From assembly GCA_001464355.1 (NCBI GenBank), contig LNEU01000023.1, positions 179,294 to 243,293 of the forward strand: a DNA stretch of 64,000 nucleotides. The letters are read 5' to 3'. Under the pieces are notes generated by a model. That model did not search any database. It was not told the DNA's origin and worked only from the letters and a program-made list of their open reading frames with translations. A program made the position numbers and the translations under genes. Below are positions 26,957 through 36,966 of this stretch, piece after piece. The stretch is from Burkholderiales bacterium Ga0077544. GTDB taxonomy: Bacteria > Pseudomonadota > Gammaproteobacteria > Burkholderiales > Burkholderiaceae_D. The first letter of the stretch is position 1. Each line of letters starts with the position of its first letter.

Positions 26957-27843
26957 GCGCCCAGGTAGCCGGTTTCGTAAAGATCCACCAGAGCATCGAA
27001 AATCTCCGGCGCCTTGTACGTATGCGCGCCTATCCGCGCGTTGATTTCAAGGACGTGCGCGACACCGTTGATATCGCGCCGAATATCCATATCCACCGGC
27101 CCCTCGAGATTCAGCGCCTGCGCAGCGGACAAGGCGAGATCGTACACATCCGGGACGCCAACGCGTTCAAGTGTCAGCGCATTACCAGTGCGTCCTTCGC
27201 GCAACGACGTCTTTTCGAAGATCGCACCGATCATTTCCGATACCGGACGATTGCGCCGGATCATCAGCAGCACATCGTATTCGGTGCCGGACATGAATTG
27301 CTGCCATATGAAGTTGCTGTCGGCCAATCTCGTATCTAGCGAGCTATCGGCCCCGTCATGCACCGTGACGTGGCGGCCGCCGCGCCCCACCCTAGGCTTG
27401 GAGACGCAAGGAAATCCAAGTAGCCGGATGGCTGCCGAGCCGGCTTCACCTATCGCACTTCTGGGAACTGCGACGCCGGCCGCAGCCAGACTTTGCGCAG
27501 TCAGCCATTTGTCGTTGCAAATGGCCACCGCGTCGGGATTCGCCATGTAAACAGCGATCCCGCGCCTGCGATAGGTCGCGGCCTTTTCTGCAACAAGGGT
27601 CAACTCTTCCTGGACTGTGGGGAAAAGCCAGCTGATCTCCCAAGTAGAGAGCAGGTCGTCCAGTTGTGCCAGGTACATCGGGTGCGTGGCAGGAAGAACC
27701 ATTGCAAACGCATCTGCCCGGTGCTCGGTCTGCGCCATATCGGCCGCGATCACACGGAAGCCTTTATCCTTGAGCGCATGTATTGCGGCCTTCCCGGAAG
27801 GCCCACCTGCTCCTGTCACCAGGACACTTTTACTGTTTGCCAT
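26953..27843 (-). CDS. ATP-grasp ligase (CarB-like), unknown substrate
   Basis: A 296-residue ATP-grasp protein: N-terminal Rossmann-like VLVTGAGGPSGKAAIHALK, central ATP-binding FPCVSKPRVGRGGRHV, and the metal-binding end VDMDIRRDINGVAHVLEINARIG. These enzymes join a carboxylate to an amine via an acyl-phosphate. Placed between a deacetylase and a polymer synthase, it might decorate amino groups freed by deacetylation or prepare a precursor; that is inference. It begins 29 bases after the deacetylase stop. Confidence 0.82.
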   Translation of the reverse strand: MANSKSVLVTGAGGPSGKAAIHALKDKGFRVIAADMAQTEHRADAFAMVLPATHPMYLAQLDDLLSTWEISWLFPTVQEELTLVAEKAATYRRRGIAVYMANPDAVAICNDKWLTAQSLAAAGVAVPRSAIGEAGSAAIRLLGFPCVSKPRVGRGGRHVTVHDGADSSLDTRLADSNFIWQQFMSGTEYDVLLMIRRNRPVSEMIGAIFEKTSLREGRTGNALTLERVGVPDVYDLALSAAQALNLEGPVDMDIRRDINGVAHVLEINARIGAHTYKAPEIFDALVDLYETGYLGA

Positions 27844-27872
27844 GTTCGTCTCCGCAGGAATCGCTGAAATAG

Positions 27873-28802
27873 CTACACAGTGAATCGAATAGCTTCGAAT
27901 GCTTCGGCGGCCCGTAGACGCGCTTGTCCTCCCCGCACCCTTGCCAGGCTATTCACCAGATCTTCTTCCATATACGGACGCGAAGTATGCTGGCTTGCGT
28001 GGCACTTCAAGGCTTTGATTTTGTGCTCCAGATACAAGGACACTTCGATGTAGCAATTCGGCTGGAAACTGGACGGAGTATTCGGATTCTCATAACAAAG
28101 CAGCGTCGGGACGCGACGGGCGGCTTCCATCGTGGCCAGATATACGGCGCGATGATCGCGATGAAGATCGTGGCGATTGTGCGTGAAGATCAGATCGGGA
28201 TGGAGTTGGCGCGTGCACTCCTCAATAACGCGCATGATGTCTTCCTGACGGGTGCTGAGCTGGGTATCCGGAAATTCCATGACGGTCAGGCTGTCGAGAT
28301 GCATCACGCGGCCACCTCTTTCCGCTTCTCTTTTACGCAGATTGCAGTTCTTTAACTGTGGATCGTGGAGACCGCCTTCTCCGTTCGAGAACACAATTGC
28401 GTGCGTTTCATGGCCCTCCACCTTGTAGCGCAGCAGGGTGGCGCCGCAACCCAGTTCGATGTCGTCCGGGTGCGCGCCAAGGGCGAGGATGATCATTTTT
28501 TTTTGCGGTTTCGGTGAGAATCTGATCAGCCATATGAGATTGACGATAATGAACGCAAGTATGATGAATCCGCTCAGTTCCAGCCCATATAACGCTGCCG
28601 AGCGCGATTGCTCCCCGATACTGAATTCAAGCGCGCTGTTGGCCGGCATCAGCACGGCCAACAGCGGCAGCGTACCCACCGCCCTCCTCGCTGGACGAGG
28701 CAAACCCGTCAGTAACAAGCGGTAACGGAAAATATAAAACACTACGAATAGTAGAGTCGCGGATAGAAAACATAAGAAAATAAGTTCTCCGATGGAAAAC
28801 AT
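27873..28802 (-). CDS. membrane-anchored PIG-L/LmbE-family N-deacetylase
   Basis: A 309-residue protein from MFSIGELIFL, with AAGGGG six bases before the ATG. Two hydrophobic helices (about 6-25 and 72-94) precede a PIG-L domain with both zinc motifs, AHPDDIE (110-116) and HRDH (214-217). PIG-L enzymes remove the acetyl group from GlcNAc-type sugars. It is the first gene of the polysaccharide locus. Helix orientation is unclear, so the active site could face either side of the inner membrane. Confidence 0.85.
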   Translation of the reverse strand: MFSIGELIFLCFLSATLLFVVFYIFRYRLLLTGLPRPARRAVGTLPLLAVLMPANSALEFSIGEQSRSAALYGLELSGFIILAFIIVNLIWLIRFSPKPQKKMIILALGAHPDDIELGCGATLLRYKVEGHETHAIVFSNGEGGLHDPQLKNCNLRKREAERGGRVMHLDSLTVMEFPDTQLSTRQEDIMRVIEECTRQLHPDLIFTHNRHDLHRDHRAVYLATMEAARRVPTLLCYENPNTPSSFQPNCYIEVSLYLEHKIKALKCHASQHTSRPYMEEDLVNSLARVRGGQARLRAAEAFEAIRFTV

Positions 28803-29041
28803 AAGATTCCCCTTACTGGTTTTTTTTAGAATCAAATGCTTCTGAAATGAACCAACTCAAGGACTGCACGATCGCTACAACCCTTGACTACTTCTGAGTG
28901 ATCATATGGCTTTAGGGAGCCAGGTTTCCGACAAAACCATGTCTATTTCGGCCATCGGTCGATTTCGGCGATGGCGGAAAATGACATGAAAGCCTACCTC
29001 CCTCTTTCTTCGACAGACTTGAATGTTCCTCATCTTCACAC
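28803..29041. promoter_or_regulatory. divergent intergenic region with inverted repeat (polysaccharide locus / groESL)
   Basis: GCCATCG (28951-28957) and CGATGGC (28969-28975) form a 7-base inverted repeat with an 11-base spacer, overlapped by two direct copies of ATTTCGGC (28945-28952 and 28962-28969). It lies about 150 bases upstream of the deacetylase start on the minus strand and about 70 bases from the groES promoter, so it may be an operator for the polysaccharide locus. No gene was seen in the gap. Confidence 0.4.
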
Positions 29042-29070
29042 TTGAATTATCGGGGAACCGTCCCTATACT
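29042..29070 (+). promoter_or_regulatory. groESL promoter
   Basis: TTGAAT (29042-29047) and TATACT (29065-29070) are separated by 17 bases, a near-consensus sigma-70 promoter. The same stretch also reads CTTGAA ... CCCTATAC, close to a sigma-32 heat-shock promoter. It leads directly into the CIRCE operator. Confidence 0.7.
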
Positions 29071-29096
29071 TAGCACTCACCGGAAGAGAGTGCTAA
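29070..29096 (+). promoter_or_regulatory. CIRCE operator (HrcA site)
   Basis: A perfect match to the CIRCE consensus: TTAGCACTC, nine bases, GAGTGCTAA. It overlaps the transcription start region of groESL, so HrcA (encoded elsewhere) should repress this operon until heat stress. Confidence 0.95.
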
Positions 29097-29212
29097 CAAC
29101 TTTCCCCGACTGACCCAACTTTCTGGTGCGGCACGTATGCACTGTAAAGCGCGCTTTGCAGCAGCAGTGCCGCAAAAAATTATCCTAACTTATTGAAAAC
29201 TAAGGAGTTTGT

Positions 29213-29503
29213 ATGAACCTTCGTCCTTTGCACGATCGCGTCATCGTCAAGCGCCTCGACCAGGAAACAAAAACTGCGTCCGGCCTCATCATTCCTGAAG
29301 CAGCTGCTGAAAAGCCTGATCAAGGTGAAGTTCTGGCTATCGGCAACGGCAAAATCCTCGACGACGGCAAAGTTCGCCCACTCGACGTTAAAGTCGGTGA
29401 CCGCGTTTTGTTCGGCAAATATGCTGGTCAAGCTGTCAAAGTCGACGGCAACGAAGTCCTCGTGATGCGCGAAGAAGACATCATGGCAATCGTACAAAAG
29501 TGA
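29213..29503 (+). CDS. groES: co-chaperonin GroES
   Basis: A full-length 96-residue Gro[20 protein letters not shown] at the start, the mobile loop [20 protein letters not shown] (32-50) and the roof segment follow. It caps the GroEL folding chamber. CTAAGGAG precedes the ATG. It is 111 bases upstream of groEL, with promoter and CIRCE control 120 bases upstream. Confidence 0.99.
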   Translation: MNLRPLHDRVIVKRLDQETKTASGLIIPEAAAEKPDQGEVLAIGNGKILDDGKVRPLDVKVGDRVLFGKYAGQAVKVDGNEVLVMREEDIMAIVQK

Positions 29504-29593
29504 TCCCGATTTTTCGAACGCGCGGCACTGCTGCAGCGATCGAAACCGGTTTCATCCCACAGTGATCAAACTCGCTCAACGCGAATCACTTAA

Positions 29594-31255
<1,662 letters not shown>

Positions 31256-31293
31256 GTCGTACCTGGTAACGATACTTTTGTATCAATACCTTG

Positions 31294-31333
31294 AAAAAAC
31301 CCCGCAAGGTTGCAAGACCTTGCGGGGTTTTTT
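31294..31333 (+). terminator. Rho-independent terminator of groESL
   Basis: ACCCCGCAAGGT and ACCTTGCGGGGT pair around a TGCAAG loop and are flanked by A6 and T6, so it could stop transcription from both sides. Between here and the porin (31334-31717) no gene was seen. Confidence 0.95.
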
Positions 31334-31717
31334 AATGTCTAGCGCAAAAGCCCCGGCTTGCATGCTGCACTGCAGCACAATATAATGGCCGCTATCCGTG
31401 CAAAATCATCGTCGCAGAATTATAAAAGCAAGTCGCGACAACAGCTTCCAATGCAATTCCCACTGAAGCCCGTGCATTTCATTCACCGTATCTTCTTTTC
31501 GCATCCCGTCAAACAACGCTTACGGTAATATTTTTACCGATGCTTCAAGCTCGTTAATGCAAGGTTGCCGTTTGATTTCGTTTTCGATACAGCAAACCAA
31601 TTTGATTCAATTGCGCCACCATAGGCATCATTGCGAATAAAGTCCTACCGTCCAGAACATGATGCTTTCAACCAAAGCATCACGCCCTTTCCTCTATATA
31701 AAAAGGAAGACAAGATC

Positions 31718-32674
31718 ATTTCCATTCGTCCTGCACACATCGCAATTGCCATGATTGCGCTACTCTCCTCCACTTATTCCTCGGCTCAATCGAATGTCGA
31801 GATGTATGGCTATATAGACCTAGGCATAGTCAAGGAAAGTGGTGACTCGCCAAAAATTGAGCGTGGCTATAACAACTGGCTAGGTTTTCGTGGCAAGGAG
31901 AGTCTGGGAAATGGGCTTGAGGCCATATTCAATATCGAAACCAGATTTAAACTTGACACAGGCGAAACTGAAAGACCCACAACCTTCTGGCAAGGCGAAT
32001 CAACCGTAGGATTGGCGATTAAAGACTATGGCACTGTCCGCCTAGGACGCGCGCTCACGCCGCTGTGGAACACGGTATGGAAGTATGAGCCTTGGGTAAA
32101 CAGCGGCTTTAATGCGTCGCTTGCTTCGTATCAAACCGGCAGTTACAGCAGTGATGGCGTACATGACATTGAATTGGGATACGCTGATTTTTCGCGCATC
32201 AGTGATGGAATGTTCTACAGCAGTCCGACCTGGAACGGCATCGCCGTCCAGGCCGCAATCAAGATCGATGATGACGCTGCCGCAAGCAGTCGTGCGCGCG
32301 GCACATCCATAAGCTATAGCAAAGATGCTTTCTCGGCTGCCGCATCGTACGAAGTCAACGCACGCAACGATGATATTTTGTATCTGGCAGCCAAATACTC
32401 AATCGGGGACGCAACCATTATGGGATCACATGCTCAAACCCGTCAGACTGGCCTGACTCCGGAGCGCACCTGGTTGATCGCCACGACTTATGCCATCGGC
32501 ACCGACATGATCCGTGCAGGTTATGGCCGCAATCAAAAAAATGACAAGCATAAAATCAGCACCGGTTATGTTCATACCCTTTCCAAACGCACCACGCTGT
32601 ATGCAGATCTGTATCGTGAACAGCTTGTGGATGCCAAAACGGGAATGGCGCTGGGCATCACCCACACTTTCTAG
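31718..32674 (+). CDS. Gram-negative general porin; start codon unclear
   Basis: A beta-barrel porin of about 318 residues. The mature part starts QSNVEMYGYIDLGIVKE and contains NWLGFRGKESLGNGLEAIFNIE and a C-terminal aromatic (GITHTF), all standard for betaproteobacterial porins. No ATG or GTG lies where the signal peptide should begin. AAAAGGAAG stands 7-10 bases before ATC 31715 / ATT 31718; from ATT the peptide SIRPAHIAIAMIALLSSTYSSA is a good signal sequence. The only upstream start is TTG 31631, without a ribosome site; ATG 31751 would cut the signal. Confidence 0.85.
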   Translation: MSIRPAHIAIAMIALLSSTYSSAQSNVEMYGYIDLGIVKESGDSPKIERGYNNWLGFRGKESLGNGLEAIFNIETRFKLDTGETERPTTFWQGESTVGLAIKDYGTVRLGRALTPLWNTVWKYEPWVNSGFNASLASYQTGSYSSDGVHDIELGYADFSRISDGMFYSSPTWNGIAVQAAIKIDDDAAASSRARGTSISYSKDAFSAAASYEVNARNDDILYLAAKYSIGDATIMGSHAQTRQTGLTPERTWLIATTYAIGTDMIRAGYGRNQKNDKHKISTGYVHTLSKRTTLYADLYREQLVDAKTGMALGITHTF

Positions 32675-32860
32675 ATCCGGCAATATGACGAAGGTCTATA
32701 GTTAGCCTAAATATCGTCGAGCGAGTTACGCAGTAAATCGATGAGTCTTTGCATGCATGACATGGGATCGTTCGACAGAAAATAGCGCTTGGATATTTTT
32801 GCCCAAGACAAAATCAGTTCGCTGACATCCAGCTTCAATAACAATTCATGGGAGGGCGCT

Positions 32861-34396
32861 ATGCAGCTCATTATTTCCGCCGGTAGTATCTTGCTGATTG
32901 TCCTGTGGGGAATTTTCTCACCGTCATCATTGAGTATGGTTTTTGAGACTGCACTCGCTAGTATCACCAAGAATTTTGGCTGGCTTTATTTATGGACCGT
33001 ATTGGGTCTGGTCGTGTTTGCTTTTTTTCTGGCGTTTAGTCGCTACGGCGACCTCAAACTCGGCAACGAAGACGACGAGCCCGAGTTTTCCATGGGTTCA
33101 TGGTTCTCTATGTTGTTCGCTGCCGGCATGGGCATCGGCCTTGTGTTCTGGGGAGTCGCGGAACCGATCTCTCACTACATGACTGCGCCGCCAGGAGTAC
33201 TGCCAGGCTCGCCAGAAGCAGCCAATGCGGGTATGCGCTATGCCTTCTTCCACTGGGGACTTCACCCATGGGCCGTCTATGGCGTGGTTGCGCTGGCCAT
33301 CGCCTTCTTCCAGTATCGCCGCGAAGGAAAAGCGCTGATCAGTGAATCGATCAGTAGTCTGCCCTGGGCACCGATTCGACGCATGTCAGGAATCTTCAAT
33401 GTTCTGGCGGTGATTGCAACCGCGTTCGGGGTCGCCGCATCGCTGGGTATGGGCGCACTGCAAATCAATAGCGGTCTGCATACCGTATTCGGCCTCACCG
33501 TAAGCAGCACCTCCCAGGTAGGCATCATCCTGGTAACGACATCGCTCTTCGTCACCTCGGCCGTCACCGGCGTAACCAAGGGCATCAAAATTCTCTCCAG
33601 TCTCAACATGATCGTGGCACTGGTCTTGGCGCTGTTCATTTTTATCATCGGCCCGACAGTCGCGATCATCGACACACTGACAAATACCCTGGGTTCTTAT
33701 CTGAGTGAATTCATCAGAATGAGTCTGCGTATGACGCCTTTCCGCGAGAGTCAATGGGTTGGCGGCTGGACGATTTTTTACTGGGCATGGTGGATTTCCT
33801 GGTCGCCATTCGTCGGCGTATTTATTGCGCGCGTATCGCGTGGTCGCACCATCCGTGAATTCATTGTCGGCACCGTGGTTGCCCCATCGCTGGCAGCATT
33901 TATCTGGTTTTCCGTGTTTGGCGGAACGGCCTTGTATATGGAAATTTGGCAGCATGTACCGATTGCCGCTGCCGTCAAACTTGATGCATCCACCGCGCTG
34001 TTTACGATGTTCAATGCGATGCCATTTGGTCTGATCATGTCCATCGTCGCAACGTTGCTGGTACTCGTTTTTTTCGTGACATCCGGGGACTCTGCCACGC
34101 TGGTGCTCGGCATCATGAGTACAGGCGGCAATCCTGATCCATCCGCCAAGGTCAAAACCATCTGGGGCATATTGGTCGCGGGGATTGCAATTTCGCTGCT
34201 ACTGGCTGGAGGCCTCAAGGCTGTACAAACGGCAACGATTGTCTTTGCCTTGCCGTTCACGGCGGTCATTCTCTTGATGGTTATTGCGCTATGGCGAGCC
34301 ATACGCGAAGACTGGAATGAGCAGCAACGCCAGGAACGTGAATTGCGCCGTCGCTTGAAGCAAATGACAGCACAAGAAACTGCAAAACCAATTTAA
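32861..34396 (+). CDS. BCCT-family betaine/choline/carnitine transporter
   Basis: A 511-residue inner membrane transporter with twelve helices. AAGMGIGLVFWGVAEPISHY is the glycine-rich unwound helix of BCCT proteins and FYWAWWISWSPFVGVFIARVSRGRT the tryptophan-rich substrate-binding helix. It should import compatible solutes with sodium or protons. GGGAGG precedes ATG 32861, so the longer frame starting at a TTG is rejected. The exact substrate cannot be told. It is 15 bases from an MFS gene and probably co-transcribed. Confidence 0.9.
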   Translation: MQLIISAGSILLIVLWGIFSPSSLSMVFETALASITKNFGWLYLWTVLGLVVFAFFLAFSRYGDLKLGNEDDEPEFSMGSWFSMLFAAGMGIGLVFWGVAEPISHYMTAPPGVLPGSPEAANAGMRYAFFHWGLHPWAVYGVVALAIAFFQYRREGKALISESISSLPWAPIRRMSGIFNVLAVIATAFGVAASLGMGALQINSGLHTVFGLTVSSTSQVGIILVTTSLFVTSAVTGVTKGIKILSSLNMIVALVLALFIFIIGPTVAIIDTLTNTLGSYLSEFIRMSLRMTPFRESQWVGGWTIFYWAWWISWSPFVGVFIARVSRGRTIREFIVGTVVAPSLAAFIWFSVFGGTALYMEIWQHVPIAAAVKLDASTALFTMFNAMPFGLIMSIVATLLVLVFFVTSGDSATLVLGIMSTGGNPDPSAKVKTIWGILVAGIAISLLLAGGLKAVQTATIVFALPFTAVILLMVIALWRAIREDWNEQQRQERELRRRLKQMTAQETAKPI

Positions 34397-34411
34397 TCAG
34401 GACAGCGAACA

Positions 34412-35689
34412 ATGCGGGGATTACTTCTACCACTGTCTTCATTGCTGAGCGGCGCCGGCGTGATGGTGGTGGGTGTCGGTTTGCTGTTTTCAGTATTGGG
34501 GCTACGCGCCGGATTGGCTGAATTTTCCGGCATGGTGACTGGCCTCATCATGTCTGCCTATTTTGTCGGCTATGTCGTCGGCACAATTTATTGCCCTGCG
34601 CTGATACGTCGCATCGGACATATACGCGCATTTGCTGCGATGGCGTCTATCGCATCGACCATGCCGATTTTGCATGCATTATGGATAGACCCCTGGTTTT
34701 GGGGCGCCTTGCGCCTGATCACCGGTGTGTGTGTCGTCGGCTTGTATATCGTGATCGAAAGCTGGCTCAATACACTGGCACCCAGCCAGCATCGCGGCAA
34801 GGTCTTTGCAATCTACATGTCAGTAACATTTGTCGCGCTGGCACTAGGACAGTGGTTGATTCTGGTCGGCGACAAGCTTGGCTTCGTCCCGTTTGCGCTG
34901 GTTTCGGTTCTCTTTTCATTCGCGCTACTCCCCATCACGCTAACACCTATCTCGCAGCCAGCGGCAGTCGAACGCCCACACCTTGGTTTGCGCAATCTAT
35001 ACAAGACATCACCACTTGGGGTGATAGGTGCAGTCGGCTCAGGCCTGCTGAATGGCGCCTTCTACAGTCTGGGCGCTGCATACGCACAAGGTGTCGGCTT
35101 TACCGATGTTGGTGTCGCGACATTCATGGCTGCAACGATTTTGGGAGGTGCAGTTTTTCAATGGCCTGTCGGCCATTACTCGGATCGACATGACAGACGC
35201 TATGTCATGCTATGGGTCTGCATCGCCAGCGCTTCCCTCGCATTGCTCGGCTTTGCGTTCTCAAGAGCCTCAGAAGAGATACTCATTCTGGTCGGCATAC
35301 TGTATGGTGGTTTTGTGTTTACGCTGTATGGATTGAGCGTTGCTCACGTCAACGATTTGATCGACTCGTCGCGTTTGCTGGAAGTCACTGGCGGACTTTT
35401 GCTGTTGCATGGCATTGGCGCTGCCGTAGGCCCAACGATTGCAGGTGTGGTCATGGACCTGCTCAACCCCGAAAGTCTGATGCTGTTCTTTGCATTCGTG
35501 CTGGGAATATTGTCCATCTTCACCATGCTCCGGATTCGCGCTGCGCCTGCGGTCCCGGAATCGGAAAAATCCGACTATGTCGTCATGACAGGTATCGCAC
35601 CCGCAGTGATGCACGTCGATATGCCTGACGCTGACACACAAAGCTCAGACGCGCCTGAAACAGTGAAAGACGACAAGATTAGAGAATGA
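34412..35689 (+). CDS. MFS transporter, YcaD-like
   Basis: A 425-residue twelve-helix transporter. The N-terminal half (LSGAGVMVVGVGLLFSVLGL, GTIYCPALIRRIGHIRAFA) and ESWLNTLAPSQHRGKVFAIY match the YcaD-type MFS subgroup; WPVGHYSDRHDRR is the central loop motif. The C-terminal tail of about 40 residues is polar. It follows the BCCT gene by 15 bases; substrate unknown. Confidence 0.88.
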   Translation: MRGLLLPLSSLLSGAGVMVVGVGLLFSVLGLRAGLAEFSGMVTGLIMSAYFVGYVVGTIYCPALIRRIGHIRAFAAMASIASTMPILHALWIDPWFWGALRLITGVCVVGLYIVIESWLNTLAPSQHRGKVFAIYMSVTFVALALGQWLILVGDKLGFVPFALVSVLFSFALLPITLTPISQPAAVERPHLGLRNLYKTSPLGVIGAVGSGLLNGAFYSLGAAYAQGVGFTDVGVATFMAATILGGAVFQWPVGHYSDRHDRRYVMLWVCIASASLALLGFAFSRASEEILILVGILYGGFVFTLYGLSVAHVNDLIDSSRLLEVTGGLLLLHGIGAAVGPTIAGVVMDLLNPESLMLFFAFVLGILSIFTMLRIRAAPAVPESEKSDYVVMTGIAPAVMHVDMPDADTQSSDAPETVKDDKIRE

Positions 35690-35697
35690 GGGCGAGG

Positions 35698-35720
35698 AAA
35701 ACAGGTAGGCAAACTACCTG
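35698..35720 (-). terminator. probable terminator of rbgA
   Basis: CAGGTAG (35702-35708) and CTACCTG (35714-35720) form a 7-base stem with a five-base loop. Read on the minus strand it is followed by TTTTCC, so it can end rbgA transcription. Confidence 0.6.
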
Positions 35721-35737
35721 CTCAATGCTGGCCGCAA

Positions 35738-36643
35738 TTACTCGTCTTCCAGTTCTTGCGGCTCACCCAACGACGGCGGTGGCTGGAAGCTGGCCAGCAA
35801 AGCGATGCGGCTTTCCGGCGTTTCCAGACTGATGCGACCGATGGCGCCTGTCCGGTAATCCTGCAAGAAGGTGTGTGCCGCTTTTTCCAGATCCAGTTCT
35901 CCGCCCTTGATGCGAAAACCGCGACGCTGCGCCACGCCTTCGATCACGCTGACACCATCAATGCCTTCGGTAGGAAAGCCGTAACGCGCGGTCAGCTGCT
36001 GCGGGTAATGCATCAGGATCACATCGGCCAGAAATGTAGCAACTTCTTCTTCAATCAAGGCATTGCTACCGATCGCGTGGCTGGCGGCCAGCATCAAGCC
36101 ATCGCTAGGATGTTCGATCTTTGGCCACATCATGCCCGGCGTGTCGGTCAGCACCATGTTATTGCCGAGATATAGACGTTGCTGCATCTTTGTCACTGCA
36201 GGTTCGTCACCGACTTTCGCGACGCGCTTTTTGAGCAAGGCGTTCATTAACGTCGATTTACCAACGTTAGGAATCCCCATGATCATCATGCGCAAAGGCT
36301 TCAATGCCGTGCCGCGATGAGGCGCGATCTTCAAACTCAAAGCCGGGATTTTTGCGACGTCGGACGGCTTCTTGCAGCTCAAGGCGACCGCGTGCACACC
36401 CTTTTGCTTGTTATAAAAATCCAGCCATTTTTGCGTAGCAATCGGATCAGCCAGATCGCTCTTGTTGAGAATTTTGAGGCAAGGCCGCTGGCGAAACGTG
36501 CGCAGCTCTTCGATCATCGGGTTGCGGCTCGCCTGCGGTACGCGCGCGTCCAGCACTTCGATGATCATGTCGACCTTTTCCATGGCTTCCGCCGCCTTTT
36601 TGCGGGCGGCGTTCATGTGGCCTGGGTACCATTGTATGGACAT
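35738..36643 (-). CDS. rbgA: ribosome biogenesis GTPase RbgA/YlqF
   Basis: A 301-residue circularly permuted GTPase: the G4 motif NKSD (60-63) comes before G1 GIPNVGKS (123-130) and G3 DTPG (167-170), the order that defines YlqF/RbgA. The N-terminal WYPGHMNAARKK and a C-terminal helical domain complete the family layout. It helps late assembly of the large ribosomal subunit. An acidic tail (GEPQELEDE) ends the protein. It has its own terminator. Confidence 0.95.
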   Translation of the reverse strand: MSIQWYPGHMNAARKKAAEAMEKVDMIIEVLDARVPQASRNPMIEELRTFRQRPCLKILNKSDLADPIATQKWLDFYNKQKGVHAVALSCKKPSDVAKIPALSLKIAPHRGTALKPLRMMIMGIPNVGKSTLMNALLKKRVAKVGDEPAVTKMQQRLYLGNNMVLTDTPGMMWPKIEHPSDGLMLAASHAIGSNALIEEEVATFLADVILMHYPQQLTARYGFPTEGIDGVSVIEGVAQRRGFRIKGGELDLEKAAHTFLQDYRTGAIGRISLETPESRIALLASFQPPPSLGEPQELEDE

Positions 36644-36685
36644 GCGTGTCTTTATCTGTGGAAAGCAAGGCGCTATTTTACCTGC

Positions 36686-36889
36686 TCAAGAGCCCACCAC
36701 ACGCAGCGGATTGCGCTCCAGGGCTGATTTCAGCATCAATTCAACTACTTTGTCATACGCGCGTCATATCCTGAGAGCAGCATTTGCTCCAGCGCCATCG
36801 GGGCCTGGCGCGAAAACGGCCCCGACCAATTTTTGCGCTGCTTTCATTACATTCAAAGCGGCCTCTCGAAAAACTTGTCTATCGTGCAT
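36686..36889 (-). pseudogene. small reading frame with one in-frame TGA
   Basis: A 67-codon frame starting MHDRQVFREAALNVMKAAQK, with GAGGCGAGG just before the ATG, and broken by a single TGA at 36766-36764 after LRI. The frame then continues with RAYDKVVELMLKSALERNP to a stop 42 bases before rbgA. Both halves look like one amphipathic helical protein. It may be a decayed small gene, a 41-residue protein, or a sequence error. No family was recognised. The rest of the 36.65-36.97 kb gap shows nothing else. Confidence 0.35.
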
Positions 36890-36966
36890 CAGCCTCGCCT
36901 CTCTTTCTCTCGCTACGAACTAAATTCCCTTGATGGGCCAGCGCTTGCGCGCTTGTGTTTCGCGCA

